A stretch of 64,000 nt of DNA, from NCBI GenBank assembly GCA_016191815.1, contig JACPVI010000079.1:1-64000 (forward strand), written 5' to 3'. The notes under the pieces were generated by a model. The model had not been told where the DNA came from and made no database searches. It saw only the letters and a list, made by a program, of their open reading frames with translations. This DNA comes from Myxococcales bacterium. Its GTDB lineage: Bacteria > Myxococcota > Myxococcia > Myxococcales > Myxococcaceae. The translations under genes were made by a program, and so were the position numbers. Of the stretch, positions 22,926 through 33,301 are shown one piece after another (position 1 is the first letter of the stretch; every line of letters begins with the position of its first letter).

Positions 22926-23416
22926 AGGGACGCTCCCGCTCCCGCGGCAAGGGCCCCTCCTTCGGGTCGGTGGTCCTCGAGCTGCTCCCGGCGGCGCTGC
23001 TCTGCGTGCTGTTCGCCGCGGTGGGCCTTTTGCACGTCACCTCTCGGGTGATGGTGGTGCAGATGGGCTACCGGCTCTCCGAGCTGGAGCAGGAGGGCAG
23101 AGCGATCTCGCGCGAGCGCGACACCCTGGAGCTGGAGCTGGCCACCTTGCGGAGCCCCGCGAGGCTGGAGCGCGCCGCAAAGGAGCTGCTCGGCATGGCG
23201 CCTCCCGCTCCGGCGGCGGTAATCACGGTCCGTGACACCGAGGGGAAGGCGGCCGTCCCCGTATCCCTTTCCCGCGGGCGGGAGAAGGAAAGGGCGGATC
23301 CGTCTGACCCAGCACCCCGCTTCCGCGGGCGGCAGAGGGAAAGGGTGAGGGTGGATCCCCGTTCACCGCCTCCTCTCCCCACCGGGGAGAGGGCATTCAC
23401 CGGAGCGGGACGGTGA
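22922..23416 (+). CDS. ftsL: Cell division protein FtsL, with repeat-derived tail
   Basis: A 164-aa bitopic membrane protein: basic N-terminus, one membrane helix (about residues 17-38) and a coiled coil with LERAAKELLGM (to about residue 83), the FtsL/DivIC layout that bridges FtsB and FtsQ. Residues about 115-158 are translated from REP-like palindromes (see 23265-23393), giving an Arg/Pro-rich tail (RGREKERADP, RQRERVRVDP) unlike FtsL. A typical FtsL is near 100 aa. The start is the ATG overlapping the rsmH stop and the stop overlaps the ftsI GTG, so the tail is in frame and ends at the coupling site. Confidence 0.85.
   Translation: MKGRSRSRGKGPSFGSVVLELLPAALLCVLFAAVGLLHVTSRVMVVQMGYRLSELEQEGRAISRERDTLELELATLRSPARLERAAKELLGMAPPAPAAVITVRDTEGKAAVPVSLSRGREKERADPSDPAPRFRGRQRERVRVDPRSPPPLPTGERAFTGAGR
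23265..23393. repeat. REP-like palindromes inside ftsL, copies 2-3
   Basis: 23265-23294 holds CCCTTTCCCGC then GGCGGGAGAAGGAAAGGG. A second unit runs from about 23317 and ends in a perfect 9-bp hairpin, CCTCTCCCC (23372-23380) with GGGGAGAGG (23384-23392) and loop ACC. Both units and the AAAGGGTGAGGG tail are shared with the copy at 9132-9168. All of it is in frame within ftsL. Confidence 0.65.
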
Positions 23417-25443
23417 GGGACCTTGGGCGCCAAGGCGACGAGGAAGGCCCCTCGGGCTGGATGAAGCTCCGGGTGCGGCTCGTGGGCGCCGCCTTTCTGT
23501 TCTGCCTCCTCGGGGTGCTCGCCCGCGCCGTCTCGCTCCAGGTGTTCGAACGGGACCGGCTCCGGGAGCTGGCCGAGGACCAGTACGTCCGCCAGGTGGA
23601 GATCCCCGCGCGGAGGGGAGACATCTTCGATCGCCGCGGGGTGCCGCTCGCCCAGAGCGTGGAGGTGGATTCCATCTGGGTGGACCCCTCGCTCCTCGGC
23701 GATCTCGGCCAGGCTGCGAAGAAGCTCGCTCCCGAGCTGGCCCTCGAGCCTTCGGAGCTGGAGGCCCGGCTGTCCAAGGCCAAGCGCTTCGCCTGGGTGA
23801 AGCGGCGGGTTCGCCCGGAGGAGGCGGAGGCGGTGCGCGCGCTCGGCCTTCCCGGCGTCGGCCTCACCAAGGAGCCGCGGCGCTTCTATCCGCAGCGGGA
23901 GCTGGCCGGGCAGCTCATCGGCTTCGTGGGCGCCGACGGCCGCGGGCTCGACGGCCTGGAGCTGGCCTTCGAGGACGAGCTGTCGGGCGAGTCGATGCGG
24001 GTGAGCGGCTACCGCGACGCGCGCGGGCGCAAGCTGCTCACCGACGGGCTCGCCGACTCCATCGAGCGGCGGGGCGCCTCGGTGACGTTGACCATCGACC
24101 GCCACCTCCAGTTCTTCGCCGAGAAGGCCCTCTCCCGGGCCGCCGAGGAGTCCAAGGCCGCCGCCGCCTCCGCGGTGGTGCTCGACCCGCGCACCGGCGA
24201 GCTCCTGGCCATCGCCAACCACCCGCGCTTCAACCCCAACACCCCGGAGAAGAGCCCTCCCGAAGGGCGGCGGAACCGCGCCGCCCTGGACACCTTCGAG
24301 CCCGGCTCCACCTTCAAGTCCTTCGTGGTGGCCGCCGCCCTGGAGGAGGGGCGGGTGAAGCCCCAGGACGGCATCCATTGCGAGAACGGCGCCTGGGACA
24401 TCGGCCGCCACACCGTGCACGACACCCATTCCTACGGCTGGCTCTCGGTGGGCAAGGTGCTCCAGGTCTCCTCCAACATCTGCGCGGCGAAGATCGCCCA
24501 GGCGCTCGGCCGTGACGCGCTGGTCGACTACTCCGCGCGATTCGGCTTCGGAGAGAGGGCTGGGCTCTCGCTTCCGGGCGAGGGCAAAGGCGTCGTCCCC
24601 TACCCGAAGGCGGAGATTGCCGTCGCCACCCAAGCCTTCGGCCAAGGCCTGACCGCCACCGCGGTACAGCTAGCCGCCGCCTACGGCGCCTTGGCGAACG
24701 GCGGCGTGCTGATGCGGCCCTACCTGGTGTCGCGGGTGGTGGATCCCGACGGCCTGGCGCTGCTCGAGGGCCGTCCGGTAGAAGTGCGAAGGGTGGTCTC
24801 CGCGGAGACCGCCCGCACGGTGGTGAAGATGCTCGAGGCGGTGGTGGAGAAGGAGGGCACCGCTCCGCGCGCCCGCCTCGACGAGTACAAGGTGGCCGGA
24901 AAGACCGGCACCGCCCAGAAGGCCGACCTGGTGGCGGGAGGCTACTCGGACAAGCGGATCGCCTCGTTCGTGGGGCTGGTCCCCTCCGACGGACCGAGGC
25001 TCGTCATCCTGGTCGTGGTTGACGAACCCAAGACGGACGTCTACGGCGGGCTGGTGGCCGCCCCGGTGTTCAAGGAGATCGCCTCTGCGGCGATGCCCTA
25101 CCTCGGAGTCGCACCCTCCTCCGCGGCGCCGGTCGCCCAGGAGAGGCCGAAGCCCAAGCCGGCCGACCGCTCGGCCTCCCGACCGCTTTCCGACGCCTTC
25201 TTGAAGGTTCAGGCACAGGATCCGGTGACCGAGCAGGTGGAGAAGGGTACGGTGCGGGTTCCCGACCTGTCCGGGGAGGTCGGCCGGGTGGCGGTATCCC
25301 GGCTCTTGGCCGCGGCACTTACGCCGCGCCTCACCGGCACGGGAAGGGTGGTAAAGCAGGAGCCCCCAGCGGGCAGCCTCGTGGAAAAAGGGGCGCGGGT
25401 GACAGTTCAGTTGGCAGGGGGCTTGCCCCCTCTGAGGCAGTGA
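23413..25443 (+). CDS. ftsI: Septal peptidoglycan transpeptidase FtsI (PBP3), PASTA-tailed
   Basis: A 676-aa class B penicillin-binding protein. After one membrane helix (about 22-42) and the pedestal domain (EIPARRGDIFDRRG), the transpeptidase has STFK with catalytic Ser299, SSN at 353-355 and KTGT from K497. The C-terminal 65 residues form a PASTA domain (VRVPDLSGE ... VVKQEPPAGSLVEKGARVTV), seen in Gram-positive and some delta-proteobacterial homologues and absent from E. coli FtsI. The GTG at 23413 overlaps the ftsL stop; an ATG at 23461 is a plausible alternative start. Confidence 0.95.
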   Translation: MRDLGRQGDEEGPSGWMKLRVRLVGAAFLFCLLGVLARAVSLQVFERDRLRELAEDQYVRQVEIPARRGDIFDRRGVPLAQSVEVDSIWVDPSLLGDLGQAAKKLAPELALEPSELEARLSKAKRFAWVKRRVRPEEAEAVRALGLPGVGLTKEPRRFYPQRELAGQLIGFVGADGRGLDGLELAFEDELSGESMRVSGYRDARGRKLLTDGLADSIERRGASVTLTIDRHLQFFAEKALSRAAEESKAAAASAVVLDPRTGELLAIANHPRFNPNTPEKSPPEGRRNRAALDTFEPGSTFKSFVVAAALEEGRVKPQDGIHCENGAWDIGRHTVHDTHSYGWLSVGKVLQVSSNICAAKIAQALGRDALVDYSARFGFGERAGLSLPGEGKGVVPYPKAEIAVATQAFGQGLTATAVQLAAAYGALANGGVLMRPYLVSRVVDPDGLALLEGRPVEVRRVVSAETARTVVKMLEAVVEKEGTAPRARLDEYKVAGKTGTAQKADLVAGGYSDKRIASFVGLVPSDGPRLVILVVVDEPKTDVYGGLVAAPVFKEIASAAMPYLGVAPSSAAPVAQERPKPKPADRSASRPLSDAFLKVQAQDPVTEQVEKGTVRVPDLSGEVGRVAVSRLLAAALTPRLTGTGRVVKQEPPAGSLVEKGARVTVQLAGGLPPLRQ

Positions 25444-25485
25444 GCTCCGGCGGGTGCGGCCGGCCGGACACAGGGCGAGAGGACG

Positions 25486-26976
25486 ATGAAGCTAGGCGAG
25501 CTGTTGGCAGGCTGTGGCGCGGAGCCGGTCGGGGGCAAGGGCGACGTCACCGGGGTGACGGCGGATTCCCGTCAGGTGAAGGCAGGCGACCTTTTCGTGG
25601 CGGTGCCCGGGACGGCCGCGGATGGAATCCAGTTCATCGGCGAGGCGGTGAACCGCGGGGCGGTGGCGGTGATGGCCGAGAAGGAGGTGCGGGCCCCGGT
25701 GCCGGTGTTCCGGGTGGCCTCGGCGCGAAAAGCGCTCGCCTTGGTGGCGGCCAACTTCTACCGGCGGCCGGCCGGCGAGCTCAAGCTGCTCGGCATCACC
25801 GGCACCAACGGGAAGACCACCACCGCGTTCCTGCTCGAGTCCATCTGCGCCTCGGGCGGCGCCTCGGTGGGGCTGGTCGGCACCATCGAGTACCGCTTCG
25901 CGGGCAAGTCCTTCCCCGCCTCGCACACCACTCCCGACCCCCTCGAGCTGCACCGGATGTTCCGCGAGATGGTGGATGAAGGGGTGGACACGGTGGTGAT
26001 GGAGGTCAGCTCCCACGCGCTCGCCCAGGAGCGCGTCCACGGGCTCACCTTCAGCGCCGCGGCGCTCCTCAACCTCTCGAGGGATCACCTCGACTACCAC
26101 CGGGATCTGGAGGAGTACTTCCAGGCCAAGCGGAAGCTCTTCGCCGAGTACCTCTCGCCGGGCGGGGTGGCGGTGGTGAACGGCGACGACACCTACGCCA
26201 ACCGCGTCTACAACGAGCTGCGCAACCAGCGGCGCATCGCCTGGAAGTTCTCCCGGCTGGGCAGCGGGGAGATCTCCGCGGTGGGAGTGGAGCTGGGCAC
26301 CTCGGGCATCAAGGCCACCCTCAAGACGCCCGCGGGCGACATCCCGGTGAAGAGCGCGCTGGTGGGCCAGCACAACCTGGAGAACATCCTCGCCGCCGCG
26401 GGGATGGCGCTCTCCGCCGGCTACTCCCGGCGCGACGTGCAGGAGGGCATCGAGCGGGTGCGCCGCGTCCCCGGGCGCATGGAGCACATCGAGGGGAAGG
26501 GCATCGTGGCGCTGGTGGACTACGCCCACACCGACGATGCGCTTCGCCGCTCCTTGGAGTCGGTGCGCGCCCTCACCAAGGGCCGGGTGATCGTGGTGTT
26601 CGGCTGCGGCGGCGACCGGGACCAGGGCAAGCGCCCGCTGATGGGCGAGGCGGCCGGGCAGGGCGCCGACCTGCCGGTGGTGACCTCGGACAACCCTCGC
26701 TCGGAGGACCCGGACGAGATCATCGCGCAGATCCTCCCCGGGCTGGAGAAGGCAGGCCTGCGCCGGATGTCGGCCGGGAAGGCCCGCTCGGGTGAGAAGG
26801 GCTACCTGGTCGAGCCCGACCGCTCCCAGGCCATCCGGCTGGCAGTGGGGTTGGCCAAGCCCGGCGACGTGGTGCTCATCGCCGGCAAGGGGCACGAGGC
26901 CTACCAGCAGGTCGACGACGAGAGGCACCCCTTCGACGACCGCGAGGAGGCGCGCAAGGCGCTGCAAGGCGAGTGA
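25486..26976 (+). CDS. murE: UDP-MurNAc-L-Ala-D-Glu:meso-DAP ligase MurE
   Basis: A 496-aa Mur ligase adding the third stem residue in the cytoplasm. It has the N-terminal TADSRQVKAGDLFVAV uridine-binding motif, GITGTNGKTTTAF as P-loop, LSRDHLDYH, and the C-terminal TSDNPRSEDP. The DNPR motif marks meso-diaminopimelate as the added amino acid, in line with a Gram-negative wall. It starts 42 nt after ftsI. Confidence 0.96.
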   Translation: MKLGELLAGCGAEPVGGKGDVTGVTADSRQVKAGDLFVAVPGTAADGIQFIGEAVNRGAVAVMAEKEVRAPVPVFRVASARKALALVAANFYRRPAGELKLLGITGTNGKTTTAFLLESICASGGASVGLVGTIEYRFAGKSFPASHTTPDPLELHRMFREMVDEGVDTVVMEVSSHALAQERVHGLTFSAAALLNLSRDHLDYHRDLEEYFQAKRKLFAEYLSPGGVAVVNGDDTYANRVYNELRNQRRIAWKFSRLGSGEISAVGVELGTSGIKATLKTPAGDIPVKSALVGQHNLENILAAAGMALSAGYSRRDVQEGIERVRRVPGRMEHIEGKGIVALVDYAHTDDALRRSLESVRALTKGRVIVVFGCGGDRDQGKRPLMGEAAGQGADLPVVTSDNPRSEDPDEIIAQILPGLEKAGLRRMSAGKARSGEKGYLVEPDRSQAIRLAVGLAKPGDVVLIAGKGHEAYQQVDDERHPFDDREEARKALQGE

Positions 26977-26989
26977 CGCCCCCAAAAGC

Positions 26990-28384
26990 ATGGCAGTCCG
27001 CTTCTCAGACGACCAGGTGACGAAGGCGACCGGCGGGAAGAAGCTGCGCCCCGGCTCGCGCGCCTGCTACGAGGCGGTGTGCACCGACAGCCGCAGGCTC
27101 GTCCCCGGATGCCTGTTCTTGCCCCTGGAAGGAGAGAAGTTCGACGGCCACGACTTCCTCGCGGCGGCGGCGGCAGGTGGGGCAAAAGCGGTGCTCGTCA
27201 AGAAGGGGCGGCAGCTGCCGGAGCTTCCCCAGGACGTGGCGGTGTTCGAGGTGGAAGACACCTTGCGGGCGCTCGGAGGGCTGGGCCAGTTCCACCGCCT
27301 GCGCTTCTCCATCCCGGTGGGAGCGGTCACTGGCTCCAACGGGAAGACCACCACCAAGGAGATGGCCGCCTCCATCTTGCGCACCCGGGGTCGGGCCCAC
27401 GCCACCGAGGGCAACCTGAACAACGAGGTGGGCGTGCCGCTGACGCTCTTCGGCTTGTCGCACGGGCACGTGGCCGCGGTGGTGGAGCTGGGCATGAACC
27501 ACCCCGGGGAGATCGCCCGCCTGGCGAACATCGTCCAGCCGGACGCGGGGCTGATCACCGCGGTGCAGCCCGCCCACCTGCACGGGCTCAGCTCGCTCGA
27601 AGGAGTCGCCGAGGCGAAGGGAGAGCTCTTCTTGGCCCTGAGGAGCAAGGCCACCGCGGTGGTGAACCTGGACGACCCGCTGGTTTTGGAGCAGGCCATA
27701 AAGAGCGGGGCGCCCTCGCTCGGCTTCGGCCGAGCCCAGAGCGCCGAGGTCCGCCTCTCCCAGGTGGAAGGGCGCGGGCGGGAAGGGATGCTCGCGGTGA
27801 TCGTCCATACCGGGAAGGAGCACCCGGTGCGCCTTTCCTTCCTCGGAGCGCACAACGCCCTGAACGCCACCGGGGCCTTCGCCTTGGGGCTGGCGCTGGG
27901 CTACTCGCCCGAGGAGTGCGTCCGAGGGCTCGAGGCGGCCCGGCCATACGAGCGGAGGCTGCGGCTCATCGAGGCGCCCGGCGGCTACAGCGTGCTCGAC
28001 GACTGCTACAACGCCAACCCGGCCTCGGTGCGGGCCGCGATAGAGACGCTCTCTTCGCTCGCGGGAAGCGGGCGGGCGTTGGCGGTGCTGGGCGACATGC
28101 TCGAGCTGGGCCCAAGCGAGGCGGAGCAGCATCGTTCCCTGGGCGAAGAGGTCTCCCGCGCGGCGAAGCTGGTGGCCTTCTTCGGCCCGAGGTCGGCCGG
28201 CGGGCACCAGGCGGCGGGGATGGGCGAGCGGGCGGCGCACTTCACCGAGATCCAGCCGCTGCTCGACTGGCTCTCGCCCAAGCTTTGCAAGGGGGACGTG
28301 GTGCTGGTGAAGGGCAGCCGCGGCATGCGGCTGGAGCGGGTGGTGGAGGCGCTCTGTGGCCAGGCCTCTTCGGGGGCGCCCTGA
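26990..28384 (+). CDS. murF: UDP-MurNAc-tripeptide:D-Ala-D-Ala ligase MurF
   Basis: A 464-aa Mur ligase that adds the D-alanyl-D-alanine made by Ddl. Evidence: CTDSRRLVPGCLFLPL, the P-loop VTGSNGKTTTKEM, ELGMNHPGEI and the C-terminal VLDDCYNANPASVRAA stretch diagnostic of MurF. Start ATG 26990 lies 13 nt after murE. The stop TGA overlaps the mraY start (TGATG). Confidence 0.96.
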   Translation: MAVRFSDDQVTKATGGKKLRPGSRACYEAVCTDSRRLVPGCLFLPLEGEKFDGHDFLAAAAAGGAKAVLVKKGRQLPELPQDVAVFEVEDTLRALGGLGQFHRLRFSIPVGAVTGSNGKTTTKEMAASILRTRGRAHATEGNLNNEVGVPLTLFGLSHGHVAAVVELGMNHPGEIARLANIVQPDAGLITAVQPAHLHGLSSLEGVAEAKGELFLALRSKATAVVNLDDPLVLEQAIKSGAPSLGFGRAQSAEVRLSQVEGRGREGMLAVIVHTGKEHPVRLSFLGAHNALNATGAFALGLALGYSPEECVRGLEAARPYERRLRLIEAPGGYSVLDDCYNANPASVRAAIETLSSLAGSGRALAVLGDMLELGPSEAEQHRSLGEEVSRAAKLVAFFGPRSAGGHQAAGMGERAAHFTEIQPLLDWLSPKLCKGDVVLVKGSRGMRLERVVEALCGQASSGAP

Positions 28385-29550
28385 TGTTCTTCCTTCTCTA
28401 CGAGGCGCTGAGGGACACGGAGATCGGGAGGCTCATCAACTTCCTCCGCTACCCGAGCTTCCGCATCGTGGCCGCCGGAGTCTCCTCGCTCCTCTTGGGG
28501 GTGGCGATCGGCCCCCGGCTGATCGACCGGCTGCGCTTCCACCAGCACGGCCAATCCAACGTCCGCGAAGACGTGCCCGACACCCACCAGAAGAAGAAGG
28601 GCACCCCCACCATGGGAGGGGCGCTCATCCTCTTGTGCATCGCGGCCGGCACGCTGCTCTTCGCCGACCTCAAGTCGCGGGTGGTGTGGGTGGCCATCGC
28701 CCTCACCTTGGGCTACGGGCTGATCGGCTTCTTGGACGATTGGCTCAAGCTCTCCAAGCGGAGCTCCAAGGGCCTGGCGGGGAAGAAGAAGATCCTCCTC
28801 CAGACGCTGTTCTACGCCCTGGCGGTGGGGCTGCTCCTGACCGAGTGGCGGCAGCCGGACGGCTCGATCTGGCCGCGGCTGCTCATCGACACCCGGCTGA
28901 CGCTGCCCTTCGTGCCCACCCACCGGTTCAACCCGGACCTCGGCTGGCTGTACGTCTTCTTCGGCTGGGTGGTGGTGGTGGGCACCTCCAACGCGGTGAA
29001 CCTCACCGACGGGCTGGACGGGCTGGCCATCGGACCCACGGTGGTGGCCTCGTTCATCTTCGCGGTGCTCTGCTACGTGGCCGGCACCCGGCTGGCGGTG
29101 GCGGACGTGGTGGCAGGGAAGCTGGTGGGCGTGCCGCTGCACGAGTACCTGGGGATTCCAGCGGTGCAGGGCGGCGCGGAGCTGGCCGTCTTCTGCGCGG
29201 CGATGGTCGGCGCCGGCATCTCGTTCCTCTGGTTCAACTCCTACCCGGCTTCGGTCTTCATGGGGGACATCGGCTCGCTCGCGCTCGGCGGCGCCCTGGG
29301 CGGGCTGGCGATGCTCTCCAAGAACGAGGTGGTCTCCGGCCTCATCCACGGCGTCTTCCTCTACGAGGCGCTGACGGTGATGATCCAGGTGGCCTCCTTC
29401 CGGATGACCGGGAGGCGCGTCTTCAAGATGGCGCCCGTGCACCACCACTTCGAGCTGGCCGGCTGGGCGGAGCCGAAGATCATCGTCCGGTTCTGGATCA
29501 TCTCCGTCCTCTGCGGTGGCCTGGCCCTGGCGGCCATGAAGCTGAGGTGA
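28384..29550 (+). CDS. mraY: Phospho-MurNAc-pentapeptide transferase MraY
   Basis: A 388-aa integral membrane enzyme with about ten helices that makes lipid I. Diagnostic stretches: DTHQKKKGTPTMGG, FLDDWLK with the Asp pair, NAVNLTDGLDGLA, MGDIGSLALGG and MAPVHHHFELAGW. Length and motifs are standard. The start overlaps the murF stop and the stop overlaps the murD GTG. Confidence 0.97.
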   Translation: MFFLLYEALRDTEIGRLINFLRYPSFRIVAAGVSSLLLGVAIGPRLIDRLRFHQHGQSNVREDVPDTHQKKKGTPTMGGALILLCIAAGTLLFADLKSRVVWVAIALTLGYGLIGFLDDWLKLSKRSSKGLAGKKKILLQTLFYALAVGLLLTEWRQPDGSIWPRLLIDTRLTLPFVPTHRFNPDLGWLYVFFGWVVVVGTSNAVNLTDGLDGLAIGPTVVASFIFAVLCYVAGTRLAVADVVAGKLVGVPLHEYLGIPAVQGGAELAVFCAAMVGAGISFLWFNSYPASVFMGDIGSLALGGALGGLAMLSKNEVVSGLIHGVFLYEALTVMIQVASFRMTGRRVFKMAPVHHHFELAGWAEPKIIVRFWIISVLCGGLALAAMKLR

Positions 29551-30926
29551 CGCGGGTGGGCGGGAGCGACGACAGCCTTAAAGGGCGCCAGGTGGCGGTG
29601 GTCGGGCTCGGCAAGAGCGGGCTCTCCGCGATCGAGCTGTGCCTTTCGCATGGCGCCAGGGTGCGGGCGGTGGACGACAAGAAGGAGGCGCAGGTTTCAC
29701 AGGCCGCGTCGCTTCGGGCGAGGGGAGTGCGGCTGGAGCTGGGAGGGATTCCCGAGGACCTGGCCGCGGGCGCCGAGCTGGTGGTGGTGAGCCCGGGAGT
29801 GCCGCTCTCCCTGCCGCGGCTCCGCCTCGCCGCCTCGCAGGTGCCGGTGATCGGCGAGGTGGAGCTGGCCTACCGCTTCCTCGAGCGATCGGCGCCGTCG
29901 GTGCTGGGCGTCACCGGCACCAACGGCAAGAGCACCACCACCGCGCTGGCCGGCGAGCTGTGCGCGCGAGGGGGCCGCCGCGTCTTCGTGGGCGGAAACC
30001 TCGGCCGCCCCTGGTCCTCCGCGGCGCTGGAGAAGGAGCCCTACGACGCTCACGTGGTGGAGCTGTCCAGCTTCCAGCTCGAAGGAGTCGAGCGCGCGCG
30101 CTTCACCCACGCCGCCATCCTCAACCTCACCCCCGACCATCTGGACCGCTACGAGAGCCACGAAGCGTACGGCGCGGCCAAGGCCCGCATCTTCATGAAC
30201 CAGCGCGAGTCGGACGTGGCGGTGGTGAACGCGGACGACGCCCACGTGATGCGGCTGGCCGAGCTCACGCGGGCCAAGCTGTACGGCTTCAGCCTGCGGA
30301 ACGCCTCCCCCGGGCGCCTGCGTGGTCTCGCCCTGGCCGACGGGGAGGGGTTCCGGCTCGAGCTTTCCTCGACCGAGCGCTACGTCTTGCGGAACCGGGC
30401 GCTCCGGGGCGCGCACAACCTGGCGAACGCGATGGCGGCGTCGCTCTTGGCGCGGCTTTGGGGCGCCGCGCCCGAAGAGGTGCAGACTGGCCTGGACGGC
30501 TTCGGCGGCCTTCCCCACCGGCTGGAGTCGGTGCGCACGCTGGAGGGCGTGGAGTGGGTGAACGACTCGAAGGCGACCAACGTGGACTCCGCGCTGGTGG
30601 CGCTGCGCGCCTTCAGAGGCCGGCTGTGGCTCATCGCCGGAGGGAAGGGGAAGGGTGCTCCCTACTCCCCGATGGTGGAGGAATCGCGCGGGAAGGTGCT
30701 CGGCGTCCTCACCGTCGGCCAGGACGCCCCGGCCATCGAGGCGGCCTACCGGGGCGTGGCGCCATGCCACGGGTGTGGGACGATCGACTCCGCGGTCCGG
30801 CGCGCTCGCGAGCTGGCCCGGGCCGGGGACGTGGTGCTGCTCTCCCCGGCCTGCGCCTCCTACGACCAGTTCCGCAACTTCGAGCACCGCGGAGATACCT
30901 TCAAGCGCCTGGTGATGGAGCTGTGA
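29547..30926 (+). CDS. murD: UDP-MurNAc-L-Ala:D-Glu ligase MurD
   Basis: A 459-aa Mur ligase adding D-glutamate. It shows VAVVGLGKSGLSA at the N-terminus, the P-loop GVTGTNGKSTTTAL, LNLTPDHLDRY and WVNDSKATN, all MurD features. Initiation at GTG 29547 gives GTGA coupling with mraY; a second in-frame GTG at 29556 could also serve. A 52-nt gap follows before ftsW. Confidence 0.96.
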   Translation: MTRVGGSDDSLKGRQVAVVGLGKSGLSAIELCLSHGARVRAVDDKKEAQVSQAASLRARGVRLELGGIPEDLAAGAELVVVSPGVPLSLPRLRLAASQVPVIGEVELAYRFLERSAPSVLGVTGTNGKSTTTALAGELCARGGRRVFVGGNLGRPWSSAALEKEPYDAHVVELSSFQLEGVERARFTHAAILNLTPDHLDRYESHEAYGAAKARIFMNQRESDVAVVNADDAHVMRLAELTRAKLYGFSLRNASPGRLRGLALADGEGFRLELSSTERYVLRNRALRGAHNLANAMAASLLARLWGAAPEEVQTGLDGFGGLPHRLESVRTLEGVEWVNDSKATNVDSALVALRAFRGRLWLIAGGKGKGAPYSPMVEESRGKVLGVLTVGQDAPAIEAAYRGVAPCHGCGTIDSAVRRARELARAGDVVLLSPACASYDQFRNFEHRGDTFKRLVMEL

Positions 30927-30978
30927 CCGCAGGACCAAAAGTTGCGTCCTCCCGCATCTGGGGGGCAAGGTGGGCGGT

Positions 30979-32157
30979 ATGAGCGGAGAGGTGGAGATCT
31001 CCATCCGCGACGAGCGCTCGCGTGCGCCGGTGGTGTACGACCCCTGGCTCTTGGCGGCGGTGCTGGCGCTTTTGACGCTCGGGCTGGTGATGGTCTACTC
31101 CTCCAGCGCCATCTGTGCGCACGAGAAGACCGGCGATGGGTTCCACTACGTCATCCGACAGCTCGTGGCGGCGGGGGTCGGGCTCTTGGCGATGGCGCTC
31201 GCGATGCGGATCGGCTACCGCAAGCTCGCCCGGCTGGCCTATCCGCTGCTGGTCTTCGCGGTAGGGCTCATGGTGGCAGTGGTCCTCCCCGGCGTGGGCA
31301 GCACCGCGGGAGGGGCCACCCGGTGGATTCGCCTCGGGGGCTTCTCGGTGCAGCCGGCCGAGGTGGCCAAGGTGGCCTGGGTGCTCTACCTCGCGTACTC
31401 CCTGGCCAAGAAGCGCGAGAAGGTGGCCACCTTCTCGGTGGGCTTCCTTCCCCACGTGGCCATCGCCGGGATGCTGGCGTTCTTGTGCATGCTGCAGCCG
31501 GACTTCGGCAGCGCGGTGGGACTGGTCTTTTTGCTCTTCGTGATGCTGTTCGCCGCCGGCGCGAAGATGAGCTACCTCGTGGGCTCGGTGCTGGTGGCGC
31601 TGCCGTTCGCCTTTCACGCGGTGGCCTCTTCGCCGTATCGGATGAAGCGGATCCTGGCGTTCCTCGATCCGTGGCACCACCGCCAGGGCTCCGGGTACCA
31701 GGTGGCGGAGTCGTTGATGTCCATCGGCTCCGGCGGGCTGTTCGGCCTGGGGCTCGGCGACGGCAGGCAGAAGCTCTACTTCCTCCCCGAGGCCCACACC
31801 GACTTCATCTTCTCCATCGTCGGAGAGGAGCTGGGGCTCCTCGGCGTGGCCACCGTCATCGCGCTCTACGCGGTGATCGTCTGGAGGGGCGTGCGCGCCT
31901 CGCTCGCCGCCACCGAGCCCTTCGGCACCTACCTGGGCCTGGGGCTCACCGCGCTGATCGCCTTCCAAGCCGTGGTCAACATGGCGGTCGCCATGGGCCT
32001 GCTCCCCACCAAAGGCCTCACCCTGCCCTTCGTGTCCTACGGCGGCTCGTCGCTGGTGGTGATGATGGGCGCCGCCGGGGTGCTGCTCTCGGTGAGCGGG
32101 GCCTCCGCCAGAGTGGCTGGCGTCTTTCGCCGCGCGCTCCTCGAGGCCTCCGGGTGA
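30979..32157 (+). CDS. ftsW: Septal peptidoglycan glycosyltransferase FtsW
   Basis: A 392-aa SEDS-family polymerase with about ten helices that works with FtsI at the septum. It has [24 protein letters not shown] as the first helix, [22 protein letters not shown]-type ([13 protein letters not shown]) and [13 protein letters not shown] motifs. ATG 30979 has an AAGGTGG nearby; an in-frame GTG at 30970 is an alternative. Its stop overlaps the murG GTG. Confidence 0.95.
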   Translation: MSGEVEISIRDERSRAPVVYDPWLLAAVLALLTLGLVMVYSSSAICAHEKTGDGFHYVIRQLVAAGVGLLAMALAMRIGYRKLARLAYPLLVFAVGLMVAVVLPGVGSTAGGATRWIRLGGFSVQPAEVAKVAWVLYLAYSLAKKREKVATFSVGFLPHVAIAGMLAFLCMLQPDFGSAVGLVFLLFVMLFAAGAKMSYLVGSVLVALPFAFHAVASSPYRMKRILAFLDPWHHRQGSGYQVAESLMSIGSGGLFGLGLGDGRQKLYFLPEAHTDFIFSIVGEELGLLGVATVIALYAVIVWRGVRASLAATEPFGTYLGLGLTALIAFQAVVNMAVAMGLLPTKGLTLPFVSYGGSSLVVMMGAAGVLLSVSGASARVAGVFRRALLEASG

Positions 32158-33301
32158 GGGTGCTCATCGCAGGAGGCGGCACCGGAGGCCACGTCTTCCC
32201 GGGCATCGCCCTGGCGGAGGAGGTCTCCACTCGCCACCCGAAGAACGACGTCATCTTCGTCGGCACCGAGCGGGGACTCGAGGCCAAGCTGGTGCCGAGT
32301 GCCGGCTACAAGCTGGAGGCGATCAGGGTCCGCGGCCTCAAGCGGGTCGGCTTCCTCAGGATGCTGGTGGCCCTCTTCGCGTTGCCGTTGGCCTTCGTGG
32401 AGTCCTGGCGGATCCTCCGGAGGCATCGGCCCGACGTGGTGGTGGGAGTGGGCGGCTATTCTTCGGGCCCGGTGGTGCTCGCCGCCTGGATGCAGGGCGT
32501 GCCCACCGCAGTGCAGGAGCAGAACGCCCTCCCCGGGCTCACCAACCGCATCCTCGGCCGCTTCGTGCGCGCGGTGTTCATCGCCTTCGAGGAGGCCCGC
32601 CGCTTCTTCCCCGAGCGGAAGGTCCACCTCATCGGCAACCCGGTGCGGCGCAAGCTGCTCGACAACTACCTCCGTTCCTCGATGCCGCACGAGCGCTTCA
32701 CCGTGCTGGTGTTCGGCGGCTCCCAGGGCGCCAAGGCGATCAACGCGCTGGTCCTCCAGGCGATCGAGCACCTGTGCGATCTCAAGGGCGAGCTTCACTT
32801 CGTGCACCAGACGGGCAAGAGCAACGTGGAGGCGGTGCGCCAGGGCTACCAGGAGCGGGGCTACTCGGCCGAGGTGCTGGAGTTCATCGAGGACATGTCC
32901 GCGGCCTATGCCCGCGCGGAGCTGGTGGTGTGCCGCGCCGGGGCCACCACCTTGGCCGAGGTGACGGTCTGCAAGAAGGCCTGCATCCTCATCCCCTTCC
33001 CGCACGCCACCGACGATCACCAGGCAGTGAACGCCTCGGCGCTGGTGTCCGCCGGCGCGGCGCTGATGTTCCGGGAGCACGAGGTGGACGGGAAGACGCT
33101 CGCCGAGCAGATCCGCCAGCTCAAGGTCGATCCGGGGCGGCTGCGGCGAATGGAGAAGATGTCAGGGATGCTCGGCCGCCCGGAGGCCGCCAAGGAGCTG
33201 GCCGACGTCTGCGTGCAGATGATGATCAAGTCCTGGGGCCCGCACGGACGGGACCGCCCCGACAAGAAGAAGAAGCTCGAGCCGCAGGGGTCGGCGAAGT
33301 C

